DNA from: Natronomonas sp. CBA1123
GTDB lineage: Archaea > Halobacteriota > Halobacteria > Halobacteriales > Haloarculaceae
Length of the DNA stretch: 52,136 nt
Assembly (NCBI RefSeq): GCF_009741925.1
Contig: NZ_WPCC01000023.1
Span: forward strand, 1 to 52,136
Reading direction: 5' to 3'
The position numbers and the translations under genes were made by a program. Below are positions 1-9,221 of this stretch, one piece after another. The notes under the pieces are model-generated. The model was not told where the DNA came from. It saw only the letters and a program-made list of their open reading frames with translations, and searched no databases. Every line of letters begins with the position of its first letter. Position 1 is the stretch's first letter.

Positions 1-819
1 CCCCGAGAGGATGCCGTCCTCGCGGGCGGCGTCGATGAGGTCTCGGGCCCGACGCTCGACTTCATCCGAGAGGTCGAGGTCGCTGACGAACCGGGGGATG
101 TAGCTCTCGGGGTCGGCCGGCTTGACCTCGAGGTTCAGCTCGCGGATGATGTAGCGGTAGGTCCGCGTGAGCTCCATCTTTTCGACACGGGAGACGCGTT
201 CGACCTCGTCGAGGCTGCGGGGGACGCCGGCCTGTCGGGCGGCGGCGTACAGCGACGCCGTGGCGACGCCCTCGATGGAGCGGCCGGGCAGGAGGTTGTC
301 CTGCAAGGCTCGGCGGTAGATGACCGAGGCGGTCTCCCGGACGTTCTCGGGGAGGCCGAGTGCCGAAGCCATGCGGTCGATTTCGCCGAGCGCCTGCTTG
401 AGATTACGCTCCTTGGAGTCACGGGTGCGGAACCGCTCGTTCCAGGTGCGGAGCCGCTGCATCTTCTGGCGCTGGCGACTCGACAGGGAGTTGCCGTAGG
501 CGTCTTTGTCCTGCCAACCGATGTTCGTCGACAGTCCCTTGTCGTGCATCATCTTCGTCGTCGGCGCGCCGACGCGGGATTTGCTGTCCTTTTCGGCGGA
601 GTCGAAGGCGCGCCACTCCGGCCCGCGGTCGATTTCGTCCTCCTCGACGACCAGTCCGCACTCGCTGCAGACCGTCTCGCCGTGTTCGGTGTCCGATTCG
701 AGGCGAGCTCCACACTCCGGACACACGGTCGTGTCTTCGTGTTCGTGCTCGTCGGCCCGCTCGGTCGTCGTCTCGGTACTTCGCTCGTCGGTGTAGGTTC
801 GGATGCTTGTATCGCTCAT
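1..819 (-). CDS. tfb: Transcription initiation factor IIB (TFB), C-terminus cut off by window edge
   Basis: Archaeal TFB recruits RNA polymerase to TBP-bound promoters. The N-terminal zinc ribbon is visible (CPECG at residues 33-37 and CSECG at 51-55), followed by the B-reader/linker region (DRGPEWRAF) and the first cyclin fold, with the second beginning before the edge. About 273 residues are present. Full-length TFBs have roughly 310-330, so some 40-50 residues of the second cyclin repeat are missing. Haloarchaea carry many TFB paralogues, so the specific paralogue cannot be named. The predicted transcript start near 885 gives a leader of about 65 nt, long for this group, and a palindromic operator sits on it. 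This suggests a regulated, possibly stress-linked, TFB. Confidence 0.95.
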   Translation of the reverse strand, partial: MSDTSIRTYTDERSTETTTERADEHEHEDTTVCPECGARLESDTEHGETVCSECGLVVEEDEIDRGPEWRAFDSAEKDSKSRVGAPTTKMMHDKGLSTNIGWQDKDAYGNSLSSRQRQKMQRLRTWNERFRTRDSKERNLKQALGEIDRMASALGLPENVRETASVIYRRALQDNLLPGRSIEGVATASLYAAARQAGVPRSLDEVERVSRVEKMELTRTYRYIIRELNLEVKPADPESYIPRFVSDLDLSDEVERRARDLIDAAREDGILSG

Positions 820-880
820 TGTATGGGTTACGCCCGTCTCCGGAGGTGGAAAACCCGAAGAAATCCGGTATCGGACTGTT

Positions 881-922
881 GCTAACAGTATGTTAGTGCG
901 AAAGGTACTTAAACATTTCGCA
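881..922 (-). promoter_or_regulatory. tfb promoter: TATA box with flanking inverted repeat and HSR1-like operator
   Basis: On the minus strand the TATA element lies at 906-915 (TGTTTAAGTA). It is flanked by the 7-bp inverted repeat TGCGAAA (897-903) and TTTCGCA (916-922), so a GCGAAA BRE-like element is present on both sides. Downstream of it, at 881-897, is the palindrome GCTAAC-N5-GTTAGT, overlapping the predicted start site. The gap between palindrome and TATA is 8 nt, the same as in the cdc48 operon promoter. The rest of the 820-1109 intergenic region shows no gene; a lone GTTAGT half-site lies at 1011-1016. Confidence 0.7.
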
Positions 923-1109
923 GGTGTGTGGCTCGAATGCACCGATATCGGGCAGTAGAGACAGTATTGTGTGTTACCGTATGTCGTGTGACATCCCTTG
1001 CCCAATGATTGTTAGTGATAAATGTTGCTACGGGTGCCGGGCGCCACATAAAATACGTCACGGCGGCCGGCCCGCCGTTCCCGAGTCGGACTCGGTGTCG
1101 CGTTCGTCG

Positions 1110-3479
1110 TCAGTTCAGTCGGCGGGCGGCCAGCACCGCACCGAGGATGGCCACCAGCGCGACCACCGCACCGAAGCCGGCGCCGTCACCGCTGGAACCA
1201 CCGTCGGTTTCGGTCATGTCGTCCATGCCGTCCGCCTCAGTCGTCTCGCCCATGTCGTCGTCTTCGACCGTCAGCGAGGCGTCGTCGAGGACGATGTCGC
1301 CACCCTCCGTGGTGTAGGGACTGTCCTCGCCGCCTTCGGTGTCGACGAAGTCGTACTCCTGATTGCCGTTCGTATCGAAGTGCGGCATCGCGACGGCTGT
1401 GCCGTCCTCCTCGTACGGCGTATCCAGGCTGACCTCGATGTCGGAGTGGTCACCGGCTTCGAGGTACTCGCTGGTCCCGCGGACGCTGTCGAACGTCGCA
1501 CCGTCCAGGAGCGTCCCGTCGTGAATCGTCACGAACCCGCCCTGCGAGAGGGAGGCGCTGTCGACCGTGACGGACTCGCCGTCGGTCGTCTGGTCGGAGA
1601 TGGAGACGCTCGCCTCCGGGACCGCACTCACCGTCGCGGGTGCCACGTTGGCGCTCCCGGCGACCGTGTACGGCGTGTCGTCTGCGCCTTCACTGGTGAC
1701 GAAGTCGTAGGCTTCGTTGCCGTTCGTATCGAGGTGCGGCATCGCGACGAAGGTGTCCTCGCCGCCGGGCACCTCGTCGATGGAGACGCTGACGTTCTCG
1801 TGGGTGCCGGGGCCGAGGTACTCGCTGGTGCCACGGACGCTGTCGAAGACAGCGCCGTCGAGCACCGTCGAGTCGTGCAGCGTGACGAAGCCGCCGTTGT
1901 GCAGCGTGACGCTGTCCACAGTGACCGTGTCGGAGACGTCCTCCTGACCGGTGAACGTCACCTGTGCCTGTACGCTCGCTCGGTAGGTGTCGATAACTGC
2001 GCCGCCGTTGGCAGTGTAGGGGCCGTCTTCGGCGCCTTCACTGCTCACGAAGTCGTACTCCTCGTTATCGTTGGTGTCCCGGTGGGCCATCGGGATGGCC
2101 GTCTGGGAGGTCTTCATCGGTTCGTCCAAGGTAACCTCCACGTCGGAGTGGAAGCCGGCTTCGAGGTACTCGCTCGTGCCACGGACGCTGTCGAACGTCG
2201 CCCCGCCGAGCAGCGAACTGTCGTGAATCGTCACGAAGCCGCCCTCCGAGAGGTCGACGTGGTGGACCGTCACGGTGTTGCCGTTGGATTCCTGCTGGGA
2301 ACCGGAGACCAGCGCCGAAACCGTCGCGTTGGCGGTGTCGACGACCGCGTCACCGGAGTCGGTCGTGTACGGACCGTCCTGTTGGCCCTCGCTGTCCGGG
2401 AAGTCGTAGGCCTCGTTGTCGTTGGTGTCCTGGTGAGCCATCGGAACGAGCGTGTCGTCCTCTTCGAGCGGCTCGTCCAGCGTCACGTGGATGTCCTTGT
2501 GCGTGCCGGGTTCGAGGTACTCGCTGGTGCCGCGGATGCTGTCGAAGACATCGCCGTCGAGCACCGTCGAGTCGTGAACCGTCACGAACCCGCCGTTCGG
2601 CAGGAACGCCTCGTCGACAACGACGAAGTTCCCGCCCGTGTTCGTGTCGCTCATCGAGACGCTGGCCTCGTCGGTCGGCGTCACTGCCGCCGTGTCGACC
2701 GCGATACCGAGGTCGGAGTTGGGGTCCTCGAACGGCCCGTCCTCGTCGCCCTCGCTGGTGACGAAGTCGTACTCGCCGTTGTCGTTGGTGTCCTTGTGCG
2801 GCATCGGGATGATGGTGTCCTCGTTGTCGAGCTCGTCGTCGAGTTCGACCCGGACGTCCTCGTGGACGCCCGCAGAGAGGACGCCGCTGACGCCGCGGAC
2901 GCTGTCGAAGGTGTTGCCGTCCAGAAGCGAACTGTCGTGAATCGCCACGAAGCCGCTCTCGGAGAGTTCGACGCGGTCGACGGAGACCGACGAGCCGCCG
3001 GTCGACTGGTCGGACATACTGACCGTCGCGCTGGCGGTCACGTTCGCGCTGTCGACGACGATGTCGCCGTCCTCGTTCGTCGAGGGACCGTCTTCCTCGC
3101 CACCGCTGGAGACGAACTCGTAGGTTCGGTCGCCGTCGGTGTCGAGATGCGGCATCGCGATGAGCGTATCGTCCTCGGTGAGCGGCTCGTCCAGCGTCAC
3201 GGTGACGTTGCTGTGGTTCCCGGCTTCGAGATAGCCGGACGTGACACGAACGCTCGTGAGTACTGCCTCGCCACCGTCGTTGAGGCTGGAGTCGTGAATC
3301 GCGACGAACCCGCCTTCGGGCAGGTACACGTCGTCGACGACGACCGTGTGGCCGCCGCTCGTCTGGTCTGAAATCGATGCTGAAGCTACGTGGTTTGCCG
3401 ACACGACGCCCACTCCGGCGGTCGCGACGCTCGCGACCATGAGCAGTGTCATGACGACTGCACCTATGCGTCGATGCAT
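1110..3479 (-). CDS. DUF7282 six-repeat surface protein with PGF-CTERM anchor
   Basis: A 789-residue secreted cell-surface protein. Starting at this ATG gives a basic residue pair and a hydrophobic signal peptide (residues 1 to about 28, ending near SANH). Six DUF7282 modules of about 117 residues follow. Each carries a GGFV-[AT]-[IVL]-HDS/DGT motif, a YLE/LxxGxH segment and a P-H-x-D-T-[ND]-x-[ND]-x-x-YDF motif. A Thr/Asp/Ser/Gly-rich linker leads to a C-terminal hydrophobic helix preceded by GAGFG and ending in AARRLN. That tripartite tail is the PGF-CTERM type, processed by archaeosortase A with replacement by a lipid anchor. A TATA box at 3496-3506 is about 23 nt upstream, which fits this start and a leaderless transcript. 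An in-frame ATG 51 nt upstream lies beyond the TATA box and is unlikely to be used. Ligand or role is unknown. Confidence 0.9.
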   Translation of the reverse strand: MHRRIGAVVMTLLMVASVATAGVGVVSANHVASASISDQTSGGHTVVVDDVYLPEGGFVAIHDSSLNDGGEAVLTSVRVTSGYLEAGNHSNVTVTLDEPLTEDDTLIAMPHLDTDGDRTYEFVSSGGEEDGPSTNEDGDIVVDSANVTASATVSMSDQSTGGSSVSVDRVELSESGFVAIHDSSLLDGNTFDSVRGVSGVLSAGVHEDVRVELDDELDNEDTIIPMPHKDTNDNGEYDFVTSEGDEDGPFEDPNSDLGIAVDTAAVTPTDEASVSMSDTNTGGNFVVVDEAFLPNGGFVTVHDSTVLDGDVFDSIRGTSEYLEPGTHKDIHVTLDEPLEEDDTLVPMAHQDTNDNEAYDFPDSEGQQDGPYTTDSGDAVVDTANATVSALVSGSQQESNGNTVTVHHVDLSEGGFVTIHDSSLLGGATFDSVRGTSEYLEAGFHSDVEVTLDEPMKTSQTAIPMAHRDTNDNEEYDFVSSEGAEDGPYTANGGAVIDTYRASVQAQVTFTGQEDVSDTVTVDSVTLHNGGFVTLHDSTVLDGAVFDSVRGTSEYLGPGTHENVSVSIDEVPGGEDTFVAMPHLDTNGNEAYDFVTSEGADDTPYTVAGSANVAPATVSAVPEASVSISDQTTDGESVTVDSASLSQGGFVTIHDGTLLDGATFDSVRGTSEYLEAGDHSDIEVSLDTPYEEDGTAVAMPHFDTNGNQEYDFVDTEGGEDSPYTTEGGDIVLDDASLTVEDDDMGETTEADGMDDMTETDGGSSGDGAGFGAVVALVAILGAVLAARRLN

Positions 3480-3495
3480 ATCACACCGTTCTGGG

Positions 3496-3506
3496 ATATA
3501 TAAAAA
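3496..3506 (-). promoter_or_regulatory. TATA box of the DUF7282 surface-protein gene
   Basis: The minus strand reads TTTTTATATAT here, centred about 23 nt before the ATG at 3479. That is the usual spacing for a leaderless haloarchaeal transcript, and it rules out the upstream ATG at 3530. Confidence 0.65.
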
Positions 3507-3673
3507 GGCGTTTGCCGAACTGCCACCCAAATTCGACCCACAGCCGTCCGAATTACGGGGTCGTATGCCTATTTTGATGCGGACGTGAGAACTCTCGCCG
3601 CGAGCTGGTTACCAAAAACGTACTGGCCGAACGGCGCGGGAAAATCAGGTGGACGGGGCAGGTAAGCGGTGGG

Positions 3674-3979
3674 TCAGTCCCACGTAACCCATGTCAGAAA
3701 CGCGATACCGCCGAACTCGAAGACACGCAGGGTCGCGAGCGCGAGTTGAGCGGGGTACGGTACCATGTTTGGGTCGTGAATCCACGCCGAGAGGCCGGCG
3801 TGGAAGATGAACAGGTAGGCGGCGAGGGCGTTTTCGCCGAGGAGGAACACGCCGAAGAGGACGAGTCCGAGGGTGTGCTTCGACCGGAGTTCCAACCAGT
3901 TGCCGCCCCACACGTACAGCAGGGCACCCAACAGGAAGATGTTCAGGACGGCAAACACCTGGACGATACTGACGAGCAC
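3674..3979 (-). CDS. Small three-helix membrane protein, DUF7521-like
   Basis: A 101-residue protein with three or four hydrophobic segments: residues about 3-25, 37-60 and 80-98. Tryptophan and glycine lie at the helix ends (YVWGGNW; TWVTWD at the C-terminus). In haloarchaea, proteins of this size and pattern are encoded next to a winged-helix regulator, as here: the regulator ends at 4036, 57 nt upstream on the same strand. I recognise the family by pattern (DUF7521) and know no biochemical function. A role as a regulator-linked membrane sensor is only inference. Confidence 0.75.
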   Translation of the reverse strand: MLVSIVQVFAVLNIFLLGALLYVWGGNWLELRSKHTLGLVLFGVFLLGENALAAYLFIFHAGLSAWIHDPNMVPYPAQLALATLRVFEFGGIAFLTWVTWD

Positions 3980-4035
3980 TATGAACCACCTAACTTATCG
4001 ACGTACATATACTCTTACCCAAATTCCGCCCATAC

Positions 4036-4320
4036 TCAGATCACTTTCCCGATTATCTCCTCGACGGTGTCCCAGTGGACGCGGGCCGCCTCCGTCGGGA
4101 GGTACACTTTCCCGTAGTCGTCGCCGCTGTCGGTGACGACGTTGTTCTCCTCGAGGACATCGAGGTGGTGTCTGACTGTCTTGTAATCCAACTCGAGGTC
4201 CTCAGCCAACTGGTTGGCGTTTCGCGGCCGCTCGTCGAGTGCACGCAGAATGCGGGCGCGGTTGGCACCGCCACGCGTGCCCGAGAGTACGTACCAGAGG
4301 GCCGCCTCCATTAGCGACAT
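4036..4320 (-). CDS. Winged helix-turn-helix transcriptional regulator (ArsR-like)
   Basis: A 94-residue DNA-binding protein. After a short hydrophobic N-terminus (ALWYVLSGTRGG) comes a complete winged HTH. ANRARILRALDERPRNANQL forms helices 1-2, LDYKTVRHHLDVLEENNVV is the recognition helix, and DDYGKVYLPT is the wing. No metal-binding cysteines are present. I chose ATG 4320 because a TATA-like stretch on the minus strand (about 4338-4345) is 20-25 nt upstream; the ATG at 4332 would be too close. It is probably co-transcribed with the small membrane protein downstream, and the pair may form a membrane-coupled regulatory unit. Confidence 0.85.
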   Translation of the reverse strand: MSLMEAALWYVLSGTRGGANRARILRALDERPRNANQLAEDLELDYKTVRHHLDVLEENNVVTDSGDDYGKVYLPTEAARVHWDTVEEIIGKVI

Positions 4321-4387
4321 CCACACATCCAAACGACGTAAAATAGGGGGGTATCACTTCGATGTCATAGCGGTAACAGCGCGGAAA

Positions 4388-4406
4388 CCCACCCCTTCAG
4401 GGTGGG
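4388..4406 (+). repeat. Left-end hairpin of the tnpB element
   Basis: A perfect 7-bp inverted repeat with a 5-nt loop, almost the same sequence and orientation as the right-end hairpin at 5727-5750. In the IS200/IS605 group such hairpins are the sites recognised by the Y1 transposase TnpA. Confidence 0.75.
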
Positions 4407-4496
4407 AGGAAGCGCGTACGCTCAGTGCGACAACCCACCATCAATGACAAGGCCGACTCCCCAATATATTTGAATCATATAGTCTCCATTTGATGT

Positions 4497-5750
<1,254 letters not shown>

Positions 5751-5753
5751 AGC

Positions 5754-6038
5754 TTACACGGTGAATAAGTGTCCGTCGGTTGGTACGTCGAAGACGCCGA
5801 TTCGGGCGCCGGCGTCCATCCAGCCGTGTCCGTAGGAGAACGACGCCAACGCGTTGACCAAATCCTCTTCCTCCCGGAAGTGCCGCCCGTCCTCCAGATA
5901 CGACCGGGCCATCTCCTCGAACTCCTCGCCGGCCTCGTACAGGGGCGTCCCCTCCTGGGCAGCGATGTCGGCGGCGTCCAGCGCCTCCGCCAGCAGTTCC
6001 TCGTAACGGTTCGTCTTCTCTTCGAGGTCTGCAGCCAT
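5754..6038 (-). CDS. DUF357 family protein
   Basis: A 94-residue acidic helical protein that matches the archaeal DUF357 pattern: an N-terminal coiled-coil-like helix (DLEEKTNRYEELLAEALDAA), a second helix with YLEDGRHF, and a helix with ALASFSYGHGWMDAGARIG. Function is unknown; no catalytic motif is visible. The start is the ATG at 6038, where the family pattern begins; longer readings upstream run into the synthetase gene. Its stop codon is only 4 nt from the right hairpin of the tnpB element, so that insertion lies just past the gene and leaves it intact. Confidence 0.85.
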   Translation of the reverse strand: MAADLEEKTNRYEELLAEALDAADIAAQEGTPLYEAGEEFEEMARSYLEDGRHFREEEDLVNALASFSYGHGWMDAGARIGVFDVPTDGHLFTV

Positions 6039-6105
6039 ACGGAGGCCCTCACAGCGAAAGAACAAAAACGGGCAGCCTCGGCGGTCGAGCGTCGTTACCC
6101 GGCGG

Positions 6106-7779
6106 TTACAGTTCCTCGCTGGAGCCGAGCGGGCCGCCGAGACGCTCTTCGGCCTCCTCTTCGAGTTTGAACCGCTGGACCTTCTGGGTGGCCGACCGCG
6201 GCAGTTCGTCGACGAAGAATATCCGTCGCGGGTGGGCGTACGTCGCCACGTGGTCGAGGCTGAACTCGCGGAGTTCCTCCTCGCTGCGGTCGGCGCCCTC
6301 CTCGAGGACCACGAAGGCGACCGGCGCCTCACCTTTGATTTCGTGGGGTGCGCCGACGACGGCAGCCTCCGCCACGTCGGGGTGTTCGTAGAGGGCGTCC
6401 TCGACTTCCGCCGGGTAGATGTTCTCCCCGCCGGCGATTATCATGTCGTCGGCGCGGTCGACCATCCAGAAGTAGCCGTCCTGGTCGACGCGGGCGATGT
6501 CCTCGGTGTAGAAGAAGCCCTCGTCGTCGAAGACCGCCTGCGTCTTCTCGGGGCGGTTGTAGTACCCCTCGAAGACGGTCGGCGACCGAATCGCGATTTC
6601 GCCGGTGACCTGCTCTTCGTCCGAGAAGTCGATGTCGTCGCTGGGGTTCGGTTGGAGGTCGTCCGTCGAGATGCGCGTCTCGCGGGTGTCGGGGTCGACC
6701 AACTTGATTTCGATGTTCCGGAGCGCCGGACCGATACAGCCGGCGGATTTCCGGACGCCGCGGGAAGGTTCGACACAGCCGGCCGGCCCGGTTTCGGTCA
6801 TGCCCCACCCTTCGGTCATCGGGACGCCCCACGCCTCCTCGATGGTGCGGCGCGTGTCGTCGGCCAGCGGGGCGGCCGCACAGATGACGTCGGTCAGCGA
6901 CTCCATGTCGTAGGCGTCGGGGTCCTGTCGGTACACCTGCCACATCATGTTGTACAGCGCGGGGACCCCGGCGAAGTTGGTGACGTCGTTGTCCGAGATG
7001 GTCTGCAGAATCATGTTCGGGTCCGGCCGCGGAATCATGTGCATCTCGGCGCCGTTGTAGAGGTAGGTGCCCTGAATGGCATTGAGCGCGTAGATGTGGA
7101 ACAGCGGCAACACGAGGACGATGCTGTCGTCGGGGTCGATTGGGAGGCCACCCTTCGCGTAGGATTCGATGGTCGAAAGGAGGTTCTCGTGGGTCAGAAG
7201 CACCCCTTTCGGTTTGCCGGTCGTTCCGGAGGTGTAGGGCTGACACGCCACGTCGTCGAAGTCGCGGTCGACGGTGTCGAACTCCGCCGAGGCCTCGGCG
7301 ACGGCCTGAGAGTAGTTGACGACGCCGTCGTCGCTCACGCCGGAGACGTAGACGTTCGACACCCCGGCGTTGTCGGCGAGTTCGGTCGGCCCGATGATGC
7401 GCCCTTCCTCGGTGTCCATCCCACCGGCGAGCAGTGGGGACCCTATCATGTGGTCTACGTCGCCGTCCTGGAGGACGAACTCGAGGGTGTTGGGGTCCAT
7501 CCGGAGGTTCAGCGGAACCGGAATCGCCCCCGCTTTGATGGAGCCGAAGTACGACTCGGGGAACTGGTCGGTGTTGGGGATGTAGAGACCGACGCGGTCG
7601 CCCGGTTCGACGCCGTTGTCGACGAGGACGTTCGCGACGCTGTTGGCCGAGGCCTCCAGTTCGTTGAAAGAGGTCTCCTGGCCCATGAACGTAATCGCCG
7701 TCTTCTCGCCGTACCGGTCGGCAGCCATCGAGGGAAGGTCGCCCATGTTCCGCAAGGGTGCACCGTTATAGTGTTCCAT
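6106..7779 (-). CDS. AMP-forming acyl-CoA synthetase (fatty-acid/medium-chain type)
   Basis: A 557-residue member of the ANL adenylating superfamily, which activates a carboxylic acid to acyl-AMP and then acyl-CoA. The phosphate-binding motif YTSGTTGKPKG is at about residues 182-192. Later come GWGMTETGP, then YTEDIARVDQDGYFWMVDR with the hinge Asp, and AGGENIYPAEVE. The C-terminal lid has a lysine-containing segment (SATQKVQRF) that should hold the catalytic Lys. Substrate cannot be read from sequence. ATG 7779 is preferred because the TATA-like CTTTAATAG at about 7810-7820 is roughly 35 nt upstream; an in-frame ATG at 7806 lies too close to it. Confidence 0.92.
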   Translation of the reverse strand: MEHYNGAPLRNMGDLPSMAADRYGEKTAITFMGQETSFNELEASANSVANVLVDNGVEPGDRVGLYIPNTDQFPESYFGSIKAGAIPVPLNLRMDPNTLEFVLQDGDVDHMIGSPLLAGGMDTEEGRIIGPTELADNAGVSNVYVSGVSDDGVVNYSQAVAEASAEFDTVDRDFDDVACQPYTSGTTGKPKGVLLTHENLLSTIESYAKGGLPIDPDDSIVLVLPLFHIYALNAIQGTYLYNGAEMHMIPRPDPNMILQTISDNDVTNFAGVPALYNMMWQVYRQDPDAYDMESLTDVICAAAPLADDTRRTIEEAWGVPMTEGWGMTETGPAGCVEPSRGVRKSAGCIGPALRNIEIKLVDPDTRETRISTDDLQPNPSDDIDFSDEEQVTGEIAIRSPTVFEGYYNRPEKTQAVFDDEGFFYTEDIARVDQDGYFWMVDRADDMIIAGGENIYPAEVEDALYEHPDVAEAAVVGAPHEIKGEAPVAFVVLEEGADRSEEELREFSLDHVATYAHPRRIFFVDELPRSATQKVQRFKLEEEAEERLGGPLGSSEEL

Positions 7780-7883
7780 GGTAGCGTCCGCAACTCCGAA
7801 CGGCACCTATTAAAGATTCTCCCGGCTAAAATCGGTGGAAAAACCCTCTCCATCGGGGGATACGGAGTGTCGACGGGAACCGG

Positions 7884-8366
7884 CTACAGCGTTCCCGCGA
7901 CGTAGCCGACGGCCGCCGTCGCGGCGACGCCCAACACGAGCAGTCCGTAGTTGGCTATCGGGTTCGACGCCCGCGCGACGCTGAGCGAGTAGTCGGTGCC
8001 CGACAGCGGCCACAGGAGCGGAACGCCGGCGGGCGTGAGCGAGTCCGCGAGCAGGTGAGAGCCCACGCCGACGACGGCGACGACTGCCCCGAGTCCGGCC
8101 GCCAACACGGGGTCGACGCCGACCCGCTGTCCCACGAGGAATCCCGAACCGCCGAGGGTCGCCGTGACGGCACTCAGGAACAGCAGGGTGTGGGTGATGC
8201 CGCGATGTTCCAGAAACGGCACGCGGAGGTCGTAGTCGGGGAGGCGCGAGAGTCCGACGGAGCCGATACAGCCGGCGATGGCGACACCGGGGTCGACCGA
8301 CAGCAACAGGAACCCGACGGGCGCGTACACGAGCAGTGCAGCGCCGTAGTGCCCCGTTTTGTACAT
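7884..8366 (-). CDS. YdjM/DUF457-like membrane-bound metal-dependent hydrolase
   Basis: A 160-residue membrane protein with about four to five hydrophobic segments. The family signature is present: LEHRGITHTLL near residue 52 and SHLLADSLTPAGVPLLWPL near residue 103. The His and Asp residues in these motifs are the presumed metal ligands. Bacterial YdjM is LexA-regulated, but the physiological substrate is unknown. It is transcribed away from the small ORF at 8425, and the two share an intergenic region of about 58 nt. Confidence 0.85.
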   Translation of the reverse strand: MYKTGHYGAALLVYAPVGFLLLSVDPGVAIAGCIGSVGLSRLPDYDLRVPFLEHRGITHTLLFLSAVTATLGGSGFLVGQRVGVDPVLAAGLGAVVAVVGVGSHLLADSLTPAGVPLLWPLSGTDYSLSVARASNPIANYGLLVLGVAATAAVGYVAGTL

Positions 8367-8424
8367 ACCCCCCGTTCGACGCCGGGAGGGAAGAACCTGT
8401 ATATCGGCCGCCCCACGGGCCAGT

Positions 8425-8553
8425 ATGGCAGTCGATGTCCTCGGTCCGTTTCTGATTCCCGCCGGCCTGTTTTTCCTCGGCGTCGTCTTCTACGGCGTCG
8501 TCGTGCTGTTGGGACGACTGCGCGACGAAGACGACTACCGCACCGACGAGTAA
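8425..8553 (+). CDS. Single-span membrane microprotein
   Basis: A 42-residue protein: a short N-terminus, one hydrophobic helix (about residues 6-29, rich in Leu/Val/Phe with glycines) and a charged tail (RLRDEDDYRTDE). Upstream, at 8400-8405, CTGTATAT could serve as the TATA element about 22 nt before the ATG. Haloarchaeal genomes contain many such single-helix proteins. I recognise no specific family and assign no function. Confidence 0.65.
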   Translation: MAVDVLGPFLIPAGLFFLGVVFYGVVVLLGRLRDEDDYRTDE

Positions 8554-8604
8554 ACTAATCGACATCGGGGAACCAGTTTTACCATCGGAGGTCGAGTGAG
8601 AACT

Positions 8605-9171
8605 ATGAGCGACGATACGATGGGCCGGTTTCCGGTCCCCGACCACGATGAGTTGCCCGAGGACATCCGCGATCGAATCGAAGAAGAGACCGAACAAGCC
8701 GGCTTCACGCCGAACGTCTTCGAGGGATTCGCCTACAAGCCCAGTCACTTCCGGGCGTTTTTCGCCTACCACGACGCGCTGACCGAGGACACGCCGCTGG
8801 AACGCGAAGAGATAGAGATGCTCATCGTCACCGTCTCGGGCATCAACGACTGTCTGTACTGCGTCGTCGGCCACGGGGCCCTGCTTCGTATCTTTGCCAG
8901 CGCGCCGAAACTCGCCGACCAACTGGCGACGAACCACCGCACCGCCGACCTCTCGGAACAGCACCGCGAGATGCTCGACTTCGCGGTGAAACTGACCGAA
9001 GAACCAGGACGCGTCGACGACGACGACATCGAAGCGCTCCGGGACGTCGGGTTCTCCCAAGAGGAGATTTGGGACATCGGCAGCGTCGTCTCGGTGTTCA
9101 ACCTCTCGAACCGGATGGCGACGTTCGCCGACATGCGCCCCAACGACGAATTCTACGGGATGGGTCGCTGA
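8605..9171 (+). CDS. Peroxidase-related protein, AhpD-like fold
   Basis: A 188-residue carboxymuconolactone decarboxylase/AhpD-like protein. The redox motif CLYCVVGHG (Cys-x-x-Cys followed by His three residues on) lies at about residues 86-94, the hallmark of the uncharacterised peroxidase-related group. The flanking helices (EREEIEMLIVTVSGIND; HREMLDFAVKLTEEPGRV) match the family. It probably reduces peroxides with a thiol partner, but no partner gene is adjacent. ATG 8605 is chosen because TTTTACC at 8576-8582 is about 27 nt upstream; an ATG at 8596 is also in frame. Confidence 0.88.
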   Translation: MSDDTMGRFPVPDHDELPEDIRDRIEEETEQAGFTPNVFEGFAYKPSHFRAFFAYHDALTEDTPLEREEIEMLIVTVSGINDCLYCVVGHGALLRIFASAPKLADQLATNHRTADLSEQHREMLDFAVKLTEEPGRVDDDDIEALRDVGFSQEEIWDIGSVVSVFNLSNRMATFADMRPNDEFYGMGR

Positions 9172-9221
9172 CGGCACCGAAGCGCGGGGTTCATACTCCC
9201 GGCCCCGTTACGCCGAGGTAG

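Noticed and set aside
1001-1016. A third HSR1-like site upstream of tfb
   Set aside because: Only the GTTAGT half is present; the other half is CCCAA and there is no TATA box at the right distance.
1450-3250. Regularly spaced near-identical segments that could suggest a CRISPR array or satellite
   Set aside because: The period is about 352 bp, in frame, and encodes repeated DUF7282 modules. There are no short repeats with unique spacers.
924-3371. An open frame of about 815 codons on the plus strand opposite the surface-protein gene
   Set aside because: It is a shadow of the high-GC, repetitive DUF7282 gene. It lacks family motifs and a promoter, while the minus-strand protein has a signal peptide and anchor.
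4388-4406. Hairpin as a simple intrinsic terminator
   Set aside because: It has no T-tract and no gene ends just before it. It matches the right-end hairpin of the tnpB element, so a transposon end is the better reading.
6232-7905. A plus-strand open frame of 557 codons opposite the acyl-CoA synthetase
   Set aside because: Antisense shadow of a recognised enzyme with intact motifs; no domain is visible in it.
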